The notes below the pieces were generated by a model, which ran no database searches, had not been told where the DNA came from, and was given only the letters and a program-made list of their open reading frames with translations. From the NCBI GenBank assembly GCA_900544825.1, contig UQWP01000033.1, positions 1-36,889 of the forward strand: DNA of 36,889 nucleotides. The letters are read 5' to 3'. This DNA comes from an uncultured Prevotella sp. GTDB lineage: Bacteria; Bacteroidota; Bacteroidia; Bacteroidales; Bacteroidaceae. Below, in pieces: positions 9,537 through 17,619 of the stretch; within the stretch, counting starts at the first letter, position 1, and the number at the start of each line of letters is the position of its first letter. Position numbers and translations under genes: made by a program.

Positions 9537-11186
9537 ATGAAATATATAAAAAACATATTCGCTGTGGGTGTGCTGGCGTTGGGATTGTCGTCATGTTCTG
9601 ACTATCTTGATAAGCAGCCACCGTCTTCACCATCACAGAGCGTGTTCTGGAAGAGCAAGAGCGATTTTGAGTCGGCTATAGCGGGAGCATATTCTGTCGT
9701 GTACAACTGGCCGGGAGCATTGTCTGAGATTATTCCTTGTTTCGATGGATTGACCGATAATGCCATTGGACGTCACAATGAAACAACATACGGTTCGGTG
9801 CTCACTTTAGCAAAGGGTGATATGACGCCAAGTTCTGGTGGTTACGTATCACAGGTGTTTGACGTATGTTACAAAGGCATAACAAGAGTACATCTTGTTA
9901 TGGAGAACCTTGCTAATTACAAGGGTGGAGACATAAGTGACGTAGATCGCAAGCATATGCTTGGCGAATGTCACGCCTTGAGGGGATACTATTACTCATG
10001 GTTGTATCAGTGCTACCGTGAAGTGCCGCTCGTAACCTCTACACTTACCACCGACAATATGTATCAGCCGAAGGCTTCGCGCGCAGACATCAAGAATCAG
10101 ATTTTAAGCGATTACGATCAGGCTATTGCAAGTCTTTGGAACACTGCCTATAATACAGGTGAGGGCAAAGGACATTTCACCGCTGATGCAGTGCGTGCTC
10201 TCAAGGCAAGAGTGCTGCTGTTTGATGCATATAATGAAGATGGCACTGCCGACAAGACCAAGATGCAGGAAGTGTTGAACACATTGGCTGAAATCAGCAA
10301 CTATACTCCTGAGAACAGTTTGATGCCGCGCACACGCGACAACTTCATCACTGCCAATCAGGGTTCGTCGCCCGAGATTATGTTCTCGGTACGTTATCAG
10401 CAGCCTAACCTTACCAATAGCTTTGACCTTTACTTCGGTGCATGGGCATGTCTTGATCCTACTACCGACCTTGTCAATGCTTTCGAATGTACTGATGGCA
10501 AGAAGTGGGGTGAATCGTCTCTTACAGTTCGTCCTGATGAGAGCGTGCTCTATTCGTCATCTTCAACAGAAGCCCAGAAAAGAGCAGAGCGTGCCAAGAT
10601 GTTCCAGAACCGTGACGAGCGTCTCATTGATGCGGTGGTTAACACACGTTACACAAGTTTTGAGCGCGACGGAATTGAAGGTGCTGACAATGTTGAGGTG
10701 ACTGAAACAAATAATGCTTCATTCACTGGTTTTGGTGTAAAGAAGATTCTGCAGCCAACAAAGTCATTGCCTGACTATAACACAGTGTCGGATGCTGACG
10801 TGGTAATTATGCGATATGCTCACGTGCTGCTTATGATAGCTGAGGCTGAGAATGAGGTTAACGGACCTACCGAAAAGGCTCTTAAGGCAATAAACGCTGT
10901 ACGTACTCGTTCGCATCAGCCTGCTATTGACGGAGAAAACCTTACACAGGCTGAGTTGCGTGAACGCATACGCAATGAATGGCGTGTGGAGACTTGCTTT
11001 GAAGGCTTGCGCTATTTCCAGTTGAAGAGATGGAAACTGCTTCAGCAGACTGTTGATGGAGCAGTAGATCCTGCTTATCCTGCTTACACGAAAGTGGTAA
11101 CTTCTGCTTTCGAGTACTTCCCGTTGCCTCAGGACGAAATCGACAAGGCTCACGGTGTGCTTGTACAGGATCCTAACTATCAGTAA
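9537..11186 (+). CDS. SusD/RagB-family glycan-binding lipoprotein (second copy)
   Basis: Surface lipoprotein partner of the second SusC. Lipobox LGLSSC with Cys at residue 20, then SDYLDKQPP, a classic SusD beginning. At 549 residues it has the usual family length. A TPR-like core includes LGECHALRGYYYSWLYQCYR (about 141-160), and the C-terminal part carries AINAVRTRSHQPA and EGLRYFQLKRW. It starts 14 bases after susC and is followed by a 200-base gap with a terminator and a new promoter before the fucosidases, so susCD and the enzymes can be expressed separately. Confidence 0.95.
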   Translation: MKYIKNIFAVGVLALGLSSCSDYLDKQPPSSPSQSVFWKSKSDFESAIAGAYSVVYNWPGALSEIIPCFDGLTDNAIGRHNETTYGSVLTLAKGDMTPSSGGYVSQVFDVCYKGITRVHLVMENLANYKGGDISDVDRKHMLGECHALRGYYYSWLYQCYREVPLVTSTLTTDNMYQPKASRADIKNQILSDYDQAIASLWNTAYNTGEGKGHFTADAVRALKARVLLFDAYNEDGTADKTKMQEVLNTLAEISNYTPENSLMPRTRDNFITANQGSSPEIMFSVRYQQPNLTNSFDLYFGAWACLDPTTDLVNAFECTDGKKWGESSLTVRPDESVLYSSSSTEAQKRAERAKMFQNRDERLIDAVVNTRYTSFERDGIEGADNVEVTETNNASFTGFGVKKILQPTKSLPDYNTVSDADVVIMRYAHVLLMIAEAENEVNGPTEKALKAINAVRTRSHQPAIDGENLTQAELRERIRNEWRVETCFEGLRYFQLKRWKLLQQTVDGAVDPAYPAYTKVVTSAFEYFPLPQDEIDKAHGVLVQDPNYQ

Positions 11187-11268
11187 TGAATTGCTGGTTA
11201 TAGATAATAAGATGATTGGACGTTTATCGTGTTGTTATGAACAACTGCGGTAAGCATATATAAGAAAG

Positions 11269-11316
11269 GTGTGCCGAAATGGATTTGTATTTATAAATTA
11301 ATTTTGGCACACTTCT
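11269..11316 (+). terminator. Probable terminator after the second susD
   Basis: Stem of 12 pairs with one G-T wobble (GTGTGCCGAAAT at 11269-11280 with ATTTTGGCACAC at 11301-11312), loop of 20, then a T-rich TTCTTCTTTG. The long loop makes it less typical. Confidence 0.6.
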
Positions 11317-11318
11317 TC

Positions 11319-11348
11319 TTTGTTTATTACAACTTATGTGTATCTTTG
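11319..11348 (+). promoter_or_regulatory. Promoter of the fucosidase pair
   Basis: TTTG at 11319-11322 and TATCTTTG at 11341-11348, spacer 18: a full match to the Bacteroidota housekeeping consensus. Predicted start about 11354, 35 bases before the GH29 start codon. Confidence 0.75.
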
Positions 11349-11389
11349 CATAACGTGACTCTTTCAAGAAACCTAAACATATTATTTAT

Positions 11390-12901
11390 ATGAATTTTCA
11401 AAGACTACTATTTGTTGCATCGCTGTTTATAGGCTCAGTGTGTACGTCGGCTGCTTATGGCAGCAGCAATCCTCATTTGTCGGCAGATGACTGTAATGTA
11501 TCCGGATTTACCAGATACAAGATGTCGGCTCCAAAGACTGATTATGAAGTGAAGCAGCAGAGCGACTCGGCTATGCAGTGGATGCATGATGCCAAGATAG
11601 GCATGTTCATTCATTGGGGACTATATGCAGGTCCGGCGCGTGGCGAATGGAACATGAATAACAAAGGCATAATGCTGGAGGAATACCGCAAACTGGCTTA
11701 TGCCGAGAGTGGCGACCAATATTTTGATGCCAGTCTCTACAATCCTAAGCAGTGGATGGACGTGGCACGTTCGATGGGAGCGCGTTATACCGTGCTCACT
11801 ACGATGCACCATGATGGATATGCCTTGTTTGACAGTCACTATATGAATGCTTTCTCTTCACGCCAGACACTTAACCGCGACCTCGTGCGCGAGTATGTTG
11901 ACGCATGTCGCAACAGCGGTATGCGTGTAGGATTGTACAAGACGCTTATCAACTGGCGCTATCCGGGTTATTACGACGTGACAGGAACCGATTGCAAACC
12001 CAACAAGTTCGGTTACACAACAGCTGCGTGGCATAAGGAGAACGCACGACTCATGAAGGAGGAACTGTATAGCGACACGCGTACACTTATGACCGAATAT
12101 GGCAAGATTGACATGATGTTTTGGGATGGCGGATGGCTGGCAGAGCAAGGTGGCGACCGTGATGCTGCCTATTTCTGGGAATCGTACAAATATGTTGAAC
12201 CTGATAATCAGTGGCAGGTAAATCCTTACTTCCTTGATCGTGATGAAGCAAATGGTAAATGGCTTGGATTGATTGGAATGGTTCGTAAGCATCAGCCTGA
12301 CATTCTGATGAATCCACGTACGGGATGGATAGGCGACTATACTTGTGACGAGGGTCCGAAACCTGTTACGGGCAAGATACGCGAGCGTATTCAAGAGAAG
12401 TGCCTCACAATAGCCGGACCGTGGGGATATTCCCCTGCAATGGACGACGAAAGTAAGATGATTAGTGTAGGTCAGTTGAAGCGTTATTTGGCTGATTGCA
12501 TTGTTCGCGGAATGAATTTTCTTATCAACGTAGGTCCCGACCGTCATGGATGTATTCCCGAGGCAACCTCACGCCATTTGGCTAAGTTCGGCAGTTGGGT
12601 AGATGGTATTGCTGAGGCTGTATATGCAACTTCTGCCGGTCCGTGGCAACCCGTCGACGGAAAGTATGGATTCTGCTATAAAGACAACCGTATTTATATT
12701 TATCTACTCGGAGAATACACTTCAGACCAACTTGCATTGCCTGCTATGGACAAAGGTTATCGTGTACGTAAAGCCTATGCTTTGAACGGTGGTTATAAGG
12801 TGTCTGTAAAGCAGAAGGGACAGATGGTGACGCTCGGTGGACTGAATCCTAAGAAAGATGATGTAGAGGTTATTGTGCTTGAACTCAATAAGAATATATG
12901 A
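11390..12901 (+). CDS. GH29 alpha-L-fucosidase, exported
   Basis: Retaining exo-alpha-L-fucosidase that removes terminal L-fucose from glycans. 503 residues with a signal peptide about 1-22. GH29 signatures: DAKIGMFIHWGLYAGPA (67-83), TTMHHDGYALFDS (137-149), and KIDMMFWDGGW, where D246 fits the catalytic nucleophile of the family. The C-terminal part (about 420-500) is a beta domain without a visible extra binding module. Many GH29 enzymes need an acid/base Glu that cannot be fixed without alignment. It shares a 4-bp ATGA overlap with the following GH95 gene, so the two are translationally coupled, and it has its own promoter. Linkage preference (alpha-1,2, -1,3/4 or -1,6) cannot be read from sequence; GH95 next door suggests two complementary linkages. 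Confidence 0.93.
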   Translation: MNFQRLLFVASLFIGSVCTSAAYGSSNPHLSADDCNVSGFTRYKMSAPKTDYEVKQQSDSAMQWMHDAKIGMFIHWGLYAGPARGEWNMNNKGIMLEEYRKLAYAESGDQYFDASLYNPKQWMDVARSMGARYTVLTTMHHDGYALFDSHYMNAFSSRQTLNRDLVREYVDACRNSGMRVGLYKTLINWRYPGYYDVTGTDCKPNKFGYTTAAWHKENARLMKEELYSDTRTLMTEYGKIDMMFWDGGWLAEQGGDRDAAYFWESYKYVEPDNQWQVNPYFLDRDEANGKWLGLIGMVRKHQPDILMNPRTGWIGDYTCDEGPKPVTGKIRERIQEKCLTIAGPWGYSPAMDDESKMISVGQLKRYLADCIVRGMNFLINVGPDRHGCIPEATSRHLAKFGSWVDGIAEAVYATSAGPWQPVDGKYGFCYKDNRIYIYLLGEYTSDQLALPAMDKGYRVRKAYALNGGYKVSVKQKGQMVTLGGLNPKKDDVEVIVLELNKNI

Positions 12902-15429
12902 TAAGTAGATTTGTAGTTGTACTGGGCGCTCTGTTTGCTACTTATGCATCATTGAGTGCGCAGAGTAGTGGGGCGCATCGTGTATGGTCGGACAAGCCTG
13001 CCTTTACGCAGGTTATTGAGAACGAGAATGAGCATGGACTAACATCGTGCTTGTACGATGGCGTGTACGAGGGTGACGCCGTTCTGTTGCAACCTATGGC
13101 TAAGTGCTTGCCAAGTAAAACAAGATATTGGGAACAAGGTGAGGAGACTAACTATCTTAACCCTTTAACTAATGTCTTGACGCGTGGCAAGTATCCCAAT
13201 CCTGTGCGGTTGTGGGAACAGGAATCCTATTTTATAGGCAACGGACGTTTGGCTGCATCTGTGCTTAACGGTAGCGGACGTGACAGATATGTGCTTAATG
13301 AAGTGTCGTATTGGTCGGGCGGACAGAACAAGGGAACCATAAACAGCAAAGGCGACAAGAGCTTCGGTGGAGAGAATGGTCCGGAGATTGGCACTGATGG
13401 ATTCGGAGGTTCGCAACCAGTAGGCGATTTGATTGTCGATTTCGGCTGTCCGGTAGCAAGGAATAGTTTCTGTAGAGCCATCTGTCTCGATGAAGGAACT
13501 ATTAAGTCAACAGCTGTACGTAAGGGAATAGCTGTGGCGAGCACGTCGTTCTGTAGTTATCCAGATCAGGTAATGGTGGTGCACTATACTGCCGACAAAG
13601 ATAAGGGGCTGGATGGCAAGATTCTTTTTGCTACACATAGGAGCGATGATAGTACAAGTGCGGTTGGCAACAGGCTGACGCTGACAAGTCGTCTTGGCAA
13701 TGGAATGACAGGCATGGCTGTTGTTGAAGTGCGCAATAGCGGAGGAAGTCTGATTGTTGAAGATGGTTGTCTTAAACTGGAAGGTGCCGATTCGTGTACA
13801 TTACTTATTGCTGTGGAAACCAATTATGTAATGGATTTCAAGCGGAATTTCCGTGGTGAAGATGCTGTACAACGTGCTAACAGGCGCCTTGAAGCCATAA
13901 AGAATACTGACTATTCCGCTCTTTCTGCCCGTCATATTGCCGACTATAAGGCTTTGTACGACAGACTGAGTCTGACTTTGGATTGTTCTGACGCTTCGCT
14001 TGCAGCTCTGCCAACGGCTGAGCGTCTGACGGCATATAAGAATAGTCGTATGGATGTTGGATTGGAAAACCTAATGTTCAATTTCGGACGTTATCTTATG
14101 ATTGCATCGTCGCGCCCCGGTAGTCTGCCTGCTGGATTGCAAGGAATATGGAACGCGCGCATAACTGCTCCATGGGGTAGCGACTATCACAGCAACATCA
14201 ATCTGCAGATGGTCTATTGGTTGCCTGAGGTTGCCAATCTGAGCGAGTGTCATAATTCGCTGCTTGATTATCTGTATGCTATGCGTGAACCGTTCCGTAT
14301 GTCTACCAATGAGTATCTTGAAACGATAGGAAGTCACGACCGTACGAGCGATGGATGGATAGTCTATACGTCGCACAATCCGTTCGGCGGTGGTGGATGG
14401 CAGGTCAATCTACCTGGTTCTGCATGGTATGCGCTGCATTTCTGGGAGCACTTTGCCTTTACACGCGACATTAACTATCTTAAGCGTATCGGTTATCCGG
14501 TGTTGAAGGAGATTAGTCAATATTGGGAACGTCACTTGAAGACCCTCGGTGAAGGTGGACAAGGCTTTGAGAGCGAATATAAGGCGGTGGATGTTGCCAA
14601 GTATCCCGAACTTGCCAATATAAAGAAAGGTACGCTTGTGGTGCCTAACGGATGGTCGCCTGAGATAGGACCGCGTGGTGAAGACGGTGTGTCGCACGAT
14701 CAGGAGATTGTCTCAGCTCTCTTTGCTAATACTATACAGGCGGCACGTACGCTTGGCGTTGATAAGGCTTTTACCGAACGTCTCAGCAGTGAGTTGGCGC
14801 GTATGCATCAGCCTGGAATTGGCAAGATGGGCAATCTTATGGAGTGGATGATTGACCGTGATCCCGTTACCGACCATCGTCATACTTCACACCTGTTTGC
14901 AGTGTATCCAGGAAACCAAATAAATATGGAGGAAACTGCGATGCTGGCTCGTGCTGCGCGTCGTTCTTTGGAGTTGCGTAAGACTTCAGGCAACAGTCTG
15001 CGTGCATTCGCATGGGCGTGGCGCTCGTGTCTGTGGGCAAGACTTAGGGATGGAGAGCGTGCTCACGATATGATTGAGGGATTGCTCTGCAACAATACGC
15101 TCGACAATCTGCTGACTACGCAGAACCTGCCATTGCAAATGGATGCTAATTACGGAGTGGCTGCTGCAATGCTTGAAACTCTCGTACAGTCGCAGTCTGG
15201 TGTGATTGAACTTCTGCCAACATCTACAGTAAAATGGCCGTCAGGTTCGGTGAAAGGCGTAAAAGCACGAGGCAATATAGAAGTCGATTTGGATTGGAAA
15301 GACGGAATGGTGACACGATGGCGACTATCTACTGCTGAACGCAAACCATGCAAGGTGAAAGTAAAGGTAAACGGAGAGTATTTTGATGTTATGCCTGAAA
15401 GAAAATTGAACTCACTCAGTAGAAAATAA
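12898..15429 (+). CDS. GH95 alpha-L-fucosidase-family glycoside hydrolase, exported (first copy)
   Basis: Inverting exo-glycosidase family acting mainly on alpha-1,2-fucose, with some members acting on L-galactose. 843 residues; signal peptide about 1-21 (ending SLSAQ). The N-terminal beta domain spans about 100-340 and the (alpha/alpha)6 catalytic domain about 385-780. By comparison with AfcA of Bifidobacterium bifidum, N433 and N435 (HSNINLQM), E589 (NGWSPEIGP) and D749 (LQMDANYG) match the catalytic Asn pair, acid Glu and Asp. The DANYG segment differs from DGNFG of the second GH95 in this window, and the -GG- after it is absent, so specificity may differ. An extra ~70 residues precede the N-domain compared with the shorter GH95. 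Overlaps the GH29 gene by 4 bases. Confidence 0.92.
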   Translation: MISRFVVVLGALFATYASLSAQSSGAHRVWSDKPAFTQVIENENEHGLTSCLYDGVYEGDAVLLQPMAKCLPSKTRYWEQGEETNYLNPLTNVLTRGKYPNPVRLWEQESYFIGNGRLAASVLNGSGRDRYVLNEVSYWSGGQNKGTINSKGDKSFGGENGPEIGTDGFGGSQPVGDLIVDFGCPVARNSFCRAICLDEGTIKSTAVRKGIAVASTSFCSYPDQVMVVHYTADKDKGLDGKILFATHRSDDSTSAVGNRLTLTSRLGNGMTGMAVVEVRNSGGSLIVEDGCLKLEGADSCTLLIAVETNYVMDFKRNFRGEDAVQRANRRLEAIKNTDYSALSARHIADYKALYDRLSLTLDCSDASLAALPTAERLTAYKNSRMDVGLENLMFNFGRYLMIASSRPGSLPAGLQGIWNARITAPWGSDYHSNINLQMVYWLPEVANLSECHNSLLDYLYAMREPFRMSTNEYLETIGSHDRTSDGWIVYTSHNPFGGGGWQVNLPGSAWYALHFWEHFAFTRDINYLKRIGYPVLKEISQYWERHLKTLGEGGQGFESEYKAVDVAKYPELANIKKGTLVVPNGWSPEIGPRGEDGVSHDQEIVSALFANTIQAARTLGVDKAFTERLSSELARMHQPGIGKMGNLMEWMIDRDPVTDHRHTSHLFAVYPGNQINMEETAMLARAARRSLELRKTSGNSLRAFAWAWRSCLWARLRDGERAHDMIEGLLCNNTLDNLLTTQNLPLQMDANYGVAAAMLETLVQSQSGVIELLPTSTVKWPSGSVKGVKARGNIEVDLDWKDGMVTRWRLSTAERKPCKVKVKVNGEYFDVMPERKLNSLSRK

Positions 15430-15639
15430 AAAAACTCTCGGCAGGGAATCTGGTTTGTCTGGAATATTGAGTTATTTCAATTGGGATGCCTGATTTATGC
15501 TTATAAGTTCTTTGTCAGTACCACATAAGTAACACTCCAGTTCCAATTAAGTGAAACTCCAGTACAGAATAACTATTTATAACGATTATGAGTTTTAGAA
15601 TAGGCTTATAGTAAGATTAGATTTATAAGATTAAGTTTT

Positions 15640-15729
15640 TAAATTTGGTTCATTTATTGACTTATGCTATTCTATAAATGAAAACTGATCGTATGCCCTT
15701 TTGCTGCGAAGCAAGAGGGCATATTTTTT
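15640..15729 (+). ncRNA. Candidate short RNA (-7 element plus terminator)
   Basis: TAAATTTG at 15640-15647 fits the -7 consensus and would start a transcript near 15653; a terminator ends it at 15729, giving about 77 nt. No clear -33 element is seen. The terminator might instead serve read-through from the GH95 gene, which ends 260 bases upstream. The rest of 15430-15640 holds no gene; ACTCCAGT occurs twice (near 15534 and 15556). Confidence 0.3.
15692..15729 (+). terminator. Strong rho-independent terminator
   Basis: A 14-bp stem with one wobble (TATGCCCTTTTGCT with AGCAAGAGGGCATA), GCGA tetraloop, and TTTTTT at 15724-15729. It ends transcription coming from the fucosidase side. Confidence 0.9.
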
Positions 15730-15757
15730 CAACTGCCAAATCTATCACATAATGCAA

Positions 15758-15790
15758 ATCCCCCAGCCCGCAGTTTGCAGGTTGGGGGAT
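15758..15790 (-). terminator. Hairpin terminator downstream of the amidase remnant
   Basis: On the minus strand ATCCCCCA pairs with TGGGGGAT, with an inner CCTGC/GCGGG stem and AAACT loop, followed by TTTGCATT. It is GC-rich with a weak T tract and lies 20 bases after the amidase stop. Confidence 0.55.
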
Positions 15791-15810
15791 GATTCTTTCT
15801 GTTCCCATTC

Positions 15811-16236
15811 CTATACCTCCAGCAGCGGCTGGAGCTTGGTGGCATCGAAGCAGGGGCATGCCTTCTGCACGCCAGGCAGGTCACGATGACCCAGTATCAC
15901 CTTGATGTCAGGGAAACGGTGGTGGAGGTTGATGATTAGCCAGAACATCGCATCCTTCTGGGCTGCCGTTCGGGTGTCGGCTATTCAGCCATTGGCATCC
16001 AGTCCGCCCTCATAACAGATGCCGATGGAGTTGGCGTTGGCTCCACGGGCATGCGCACCCATCCGCTCTACCGGACGGCACTCATGTACCTTGCCGTCGC
16101 GCGTGATATAATAATGATAGCCGATGTCAAACCAGCCGTTCACTTCCACATGGTCGTGGCGCAGCTGCTCTACTGTGTAAGGGTGATTGCAGCGGCTACC
16201 GCTGCAATGCACCACAATCATATCAATCTTTCTCAT
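15811..16236 (-). pseudogene. N-acetylmuramoyl-L-alanine amidase (Amidase_2 type), interrupted by one in-frame TGA
   Basis: Phage-lysozyme-like zinc amidase of the size (141 codons) common in Bacteroidota HU/smalltalk cassettes. It begins MRKIDMIVVHCSGS and runs to GGLDANG (codon 83), where codon 84 is TGA at 15985-15987. The same frame continues without a shift through IADTRTAAQKDAMFW, VILGHRDLPGV and KACPCFDATKL to a TAG at 15811. A CGA-to-TGA change (Arg to stop) explains the break. The truncated product keeps the first His but loses the GHRD segment and the C-terminal Cys region that normally supplies a zinc ligand, so it should be inactive unless the stop is read through. Last gene of a minus-strand unit with HU-like and smalltalk genes. 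Confidence 0.85.
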
Positions 16237-16289
16237 AGTCTATTAATTAAACCTGATAATCCATTGTTAAACCCAGGAGACGGTATGCC

Positions 16290-16394
16290 CTAAAAAGAGC
16301 AGAAAGAAACTCCCATAGCCCCCAAAAGGGCTGTTAATACCGTCACCACAAACTTGATGACCTCATTCCATGTCTGCTTGTTCTTGATACTCAT
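16290..16394 (-). CDS. Smalltalk protein (34 aa)
   Basis: Tiny peptide beginning MSIKNKQTWNEVIKF and continuing with one hydrophobic segment (VVTVLTALLGAMGVSF), which fits the 'smalltalk' family seen between HU-like and amidase genes in Bacteroides and Prevotella. A single membrane span is likely. Function is unknown; by position it may be holin-like or assist amidase release, which is inference. It sits 27 bases after the HU-like stop and 53 bases before the amidase start. Confidence 0.82.
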   Translation of the reverse strand: MSIKNKQTWNEVIKFVVTVLTALLGAMGVSFCSF

Positions 16395-16421
16395 ATACCT
16401 AATCTGTTAATAATTAATGTT

Positions 16422-17084
16422 TTAGAAATCTACATTATCGCCGTTGCCGGAACCCTCGCCGGTATTGCCGGTATTCTCACCTGTGCTGCCGGTGCCCTGC
16501 GATGTGCCACCGGTGTTCTCACCAGTGCTGCCAGTGCCCTGCGATGTGCCGCCTCCGGTGGTGCTGCCTGGCTTGCCGGTCTCGTCTGTGCCGTCGCCAG
16601 CCGCCTCGTCCTTCTTGTACTTCTTTGCCTCCTCGATGTTGATCGTCTTAGCGCCCGCCTTCTCAGCCTTCATGGCTGCAATCTGCAGAGCTCTGGATGC
16701 CACCTGCTTGTAATCCAGCTCGGTGAACTTGTTCTTCACTCCCTCTCCAGGAATATACTGGATGTTTGCCCCGGTGATGTTGATGTCGCTGCGGAAGTCG
16801 GCAGGATTATCTACTCCGGTACTGGTAAGCTGGAGGCGGAACTTGCCCAGCTCGCCAAACTCCACCTGGTTGCCACGCTGAAGCTCTGTTACGAGGTTAT
16901 CTACTGCGCTCACCAATACTGCGGTGCAGTCTGCACGGGATACGGTGGTCTGCTTCTCGATCAATCCTGCAAACATCTTGAGCGAGATAGAATCGTTGAT
17001 CTGTGTGCAAGCATAATACTTGCTGTCTGAGGTCTTGTCACCCGGCTTTGCCAAATGCTTTGCTAAACTAAAACTTACTGACAT
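16422..17084 (-). CDS. HU-HIG-type DNA-binding protein with repetitive Gly/Thr tail
   Basis: Nucleoid-type DNA-binding protein of the Bacteroidota HU family. 220 residues: a HU-like fold about 1-125 (MSVSFSLAKHLAKPGDK at the N-terminus, a helical part with LIEKQTTVSRADCTAVL, and the strand pair GNQVEFGELGKFRLQLTS at about 81-98), a helical linker about 128-160, then a disordered Gly/Ser/Thr/Glu tail. The tail holds two exact copies of GGTSQGTGSTGENT (residues 178-205). Heads the minus-strand unit and is divergent from the rep-like gene across the repeat array, so it is a candidate ligand of that array; this is inference. Confidence 0.85.
   Translation of the reverse strand: MSVSFSLAKHLAKPGDKTSDSKYYACTQINDSISLKMFAGLIEKQTTVSRADCTAVLVSAVDNLVTELQRGNQVEFGELGKFRLQLTSTGVDNPADFRSDINITGANIQYIPGEGVKNKFTELDYKQVASRALQIAAMKAEKAGAKTINIEEAKKYKKDEAAGDGTDETGKPGSTTGGGTSQGTGSTGENTGGTSQGTGSTGENTGNTGEGSGNGDNVDF
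16470..16553 (-). repeat. 42-bp tandem repeat x2 in the HU-like tail
   Basis: Two successive 42-bp units encode the same 14 residues; the DNA copies differ at a few third positions. In-frame repeat number could vary between strains. Confidence 0.8.
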
Positions 17085-17148
17085 AATACTAAAATTTTAA
17101 AAGATGAATAACTCTTGTTGTATATCGGACTCTTCCCGATTACATATG

Positions 17149-17156
17149 CAAAGATA
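17149..17156 (-). promoter_or_regulatory. -7 promoter element for the HU-smalltalk-amidase unit
   Basis: On the minus strand TATCTTTG followed by CA, about 65 bases before the HU-like start codon. No convincing -33 element. The first repeat of the array lies about 25 bases upstream, so bound protein could control this promoter. Confidence 0.6.
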
Positions 17157-17181
17157 CGACATCCGGCAGGGGCGAATTGCA

Positions 17182-17251
17182 CACTTTGGTTCAAGATGGT
17201 TCACTTTCGTCCTTTTTGGTTCACTTTGGTTCAAGATGGTACTCTTTCGTC
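17182..17251. repeat. Two 30-bp direct repeats, period 40
   Basis: Copies begin at 17182 and 17222 with CACTTTGGTTCAAGATGGT and end with CTTTCGTC; only a few bases differ. They flank a 10-base spacer and lie next to the minus-strand promoter. Confidence 0.85.
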
Positions 17252-17254
17252 TGT

Positions 17255-17452
17255 GTCATATATGATGATTGCTTACGTCATATATGATACTCGCCAGCGT
17301 CATATATGATACTTGCCAGCGTCATATATGATGCACTCTCATGCCGTATATGGCGTAGGCTGATGCCATATCGGGTGTTGGCTGATGCCATATTGGGTGT
17401 AGGCTGATGCCCAATATGGCGCCTGCAAGCACCCTATATGCCAATATCTGAA
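17255..17452. repeat. Iteron-like array: nine units at an exact 22-bp period
   Basis: Units start at 17255, 17277, 17299, 17321, 17343, 17365, 17387, 17409 and 17431. Each has a 12-bp dyad-like core and a 10-bp spacer. Units 1-4 share the core GTCATATATGAT; unit 5 is GCCGTATATGGC; units 6 and 7 are GCCATATCGGGT and GCCATATTGGGT; unit 8 is GCCCAATATGGC; unit 9 is ACCCTATATGCC and is the most decayed. Spacers of units 5-7 share GGCTGAT. Twenty-two bases equal about two helical turns, so bound proteins would sit on one face, as on plasmid iterons. Confidence 0.88.
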
Positions 17453-17470
17453 ACCATCTTGCCTGGCGTT

Positions 17471-17571
17471 GCTACACTCTCGGGGAGTGGGTGGTTTTTA
17501 TGCTACCATCTCGGCGAGAAACAGCTACCATCTCGGCGAATGGGGGTGGCTGAAGCTACACTCTCAGTGAG
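17471..17571. repeat. Four 17-bp direct repeats spaced 31/22/31
   Basis: Copies of GCTACMMTCTCRGYGAG (M=A/C) begin at 17471, 17502, 17524 and 17555. Copies 1 and 4 read GCTACACTCTC and copies 2 and 3 read GCTACCATCTC, so sequence and spacing are both symmetric about the middle. The motif differs from the 22-bp units and probably binds another protein or another domain. Confidence 0.85.
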
Positions 17572-17619
17572 AAGTTGAATGCTAAGTGCTTGATAATTAG
17601 ATGGATAGATTTGAAAAAA

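Noticed and set aside
11187..11389. Single operon from the second susC to GH95
   Set aside because: A hairpin and a full consensus promoter separate susD from the GH29 gene, so an independent start is likely, though read-through is possible.
17255..17452. CRISPR array
   Set aside because: Repeats are 12-bp cores with 10-bp spacers that are themselves shared between units; no 25-40 bp repeats, no unique spacers and no cas genes.
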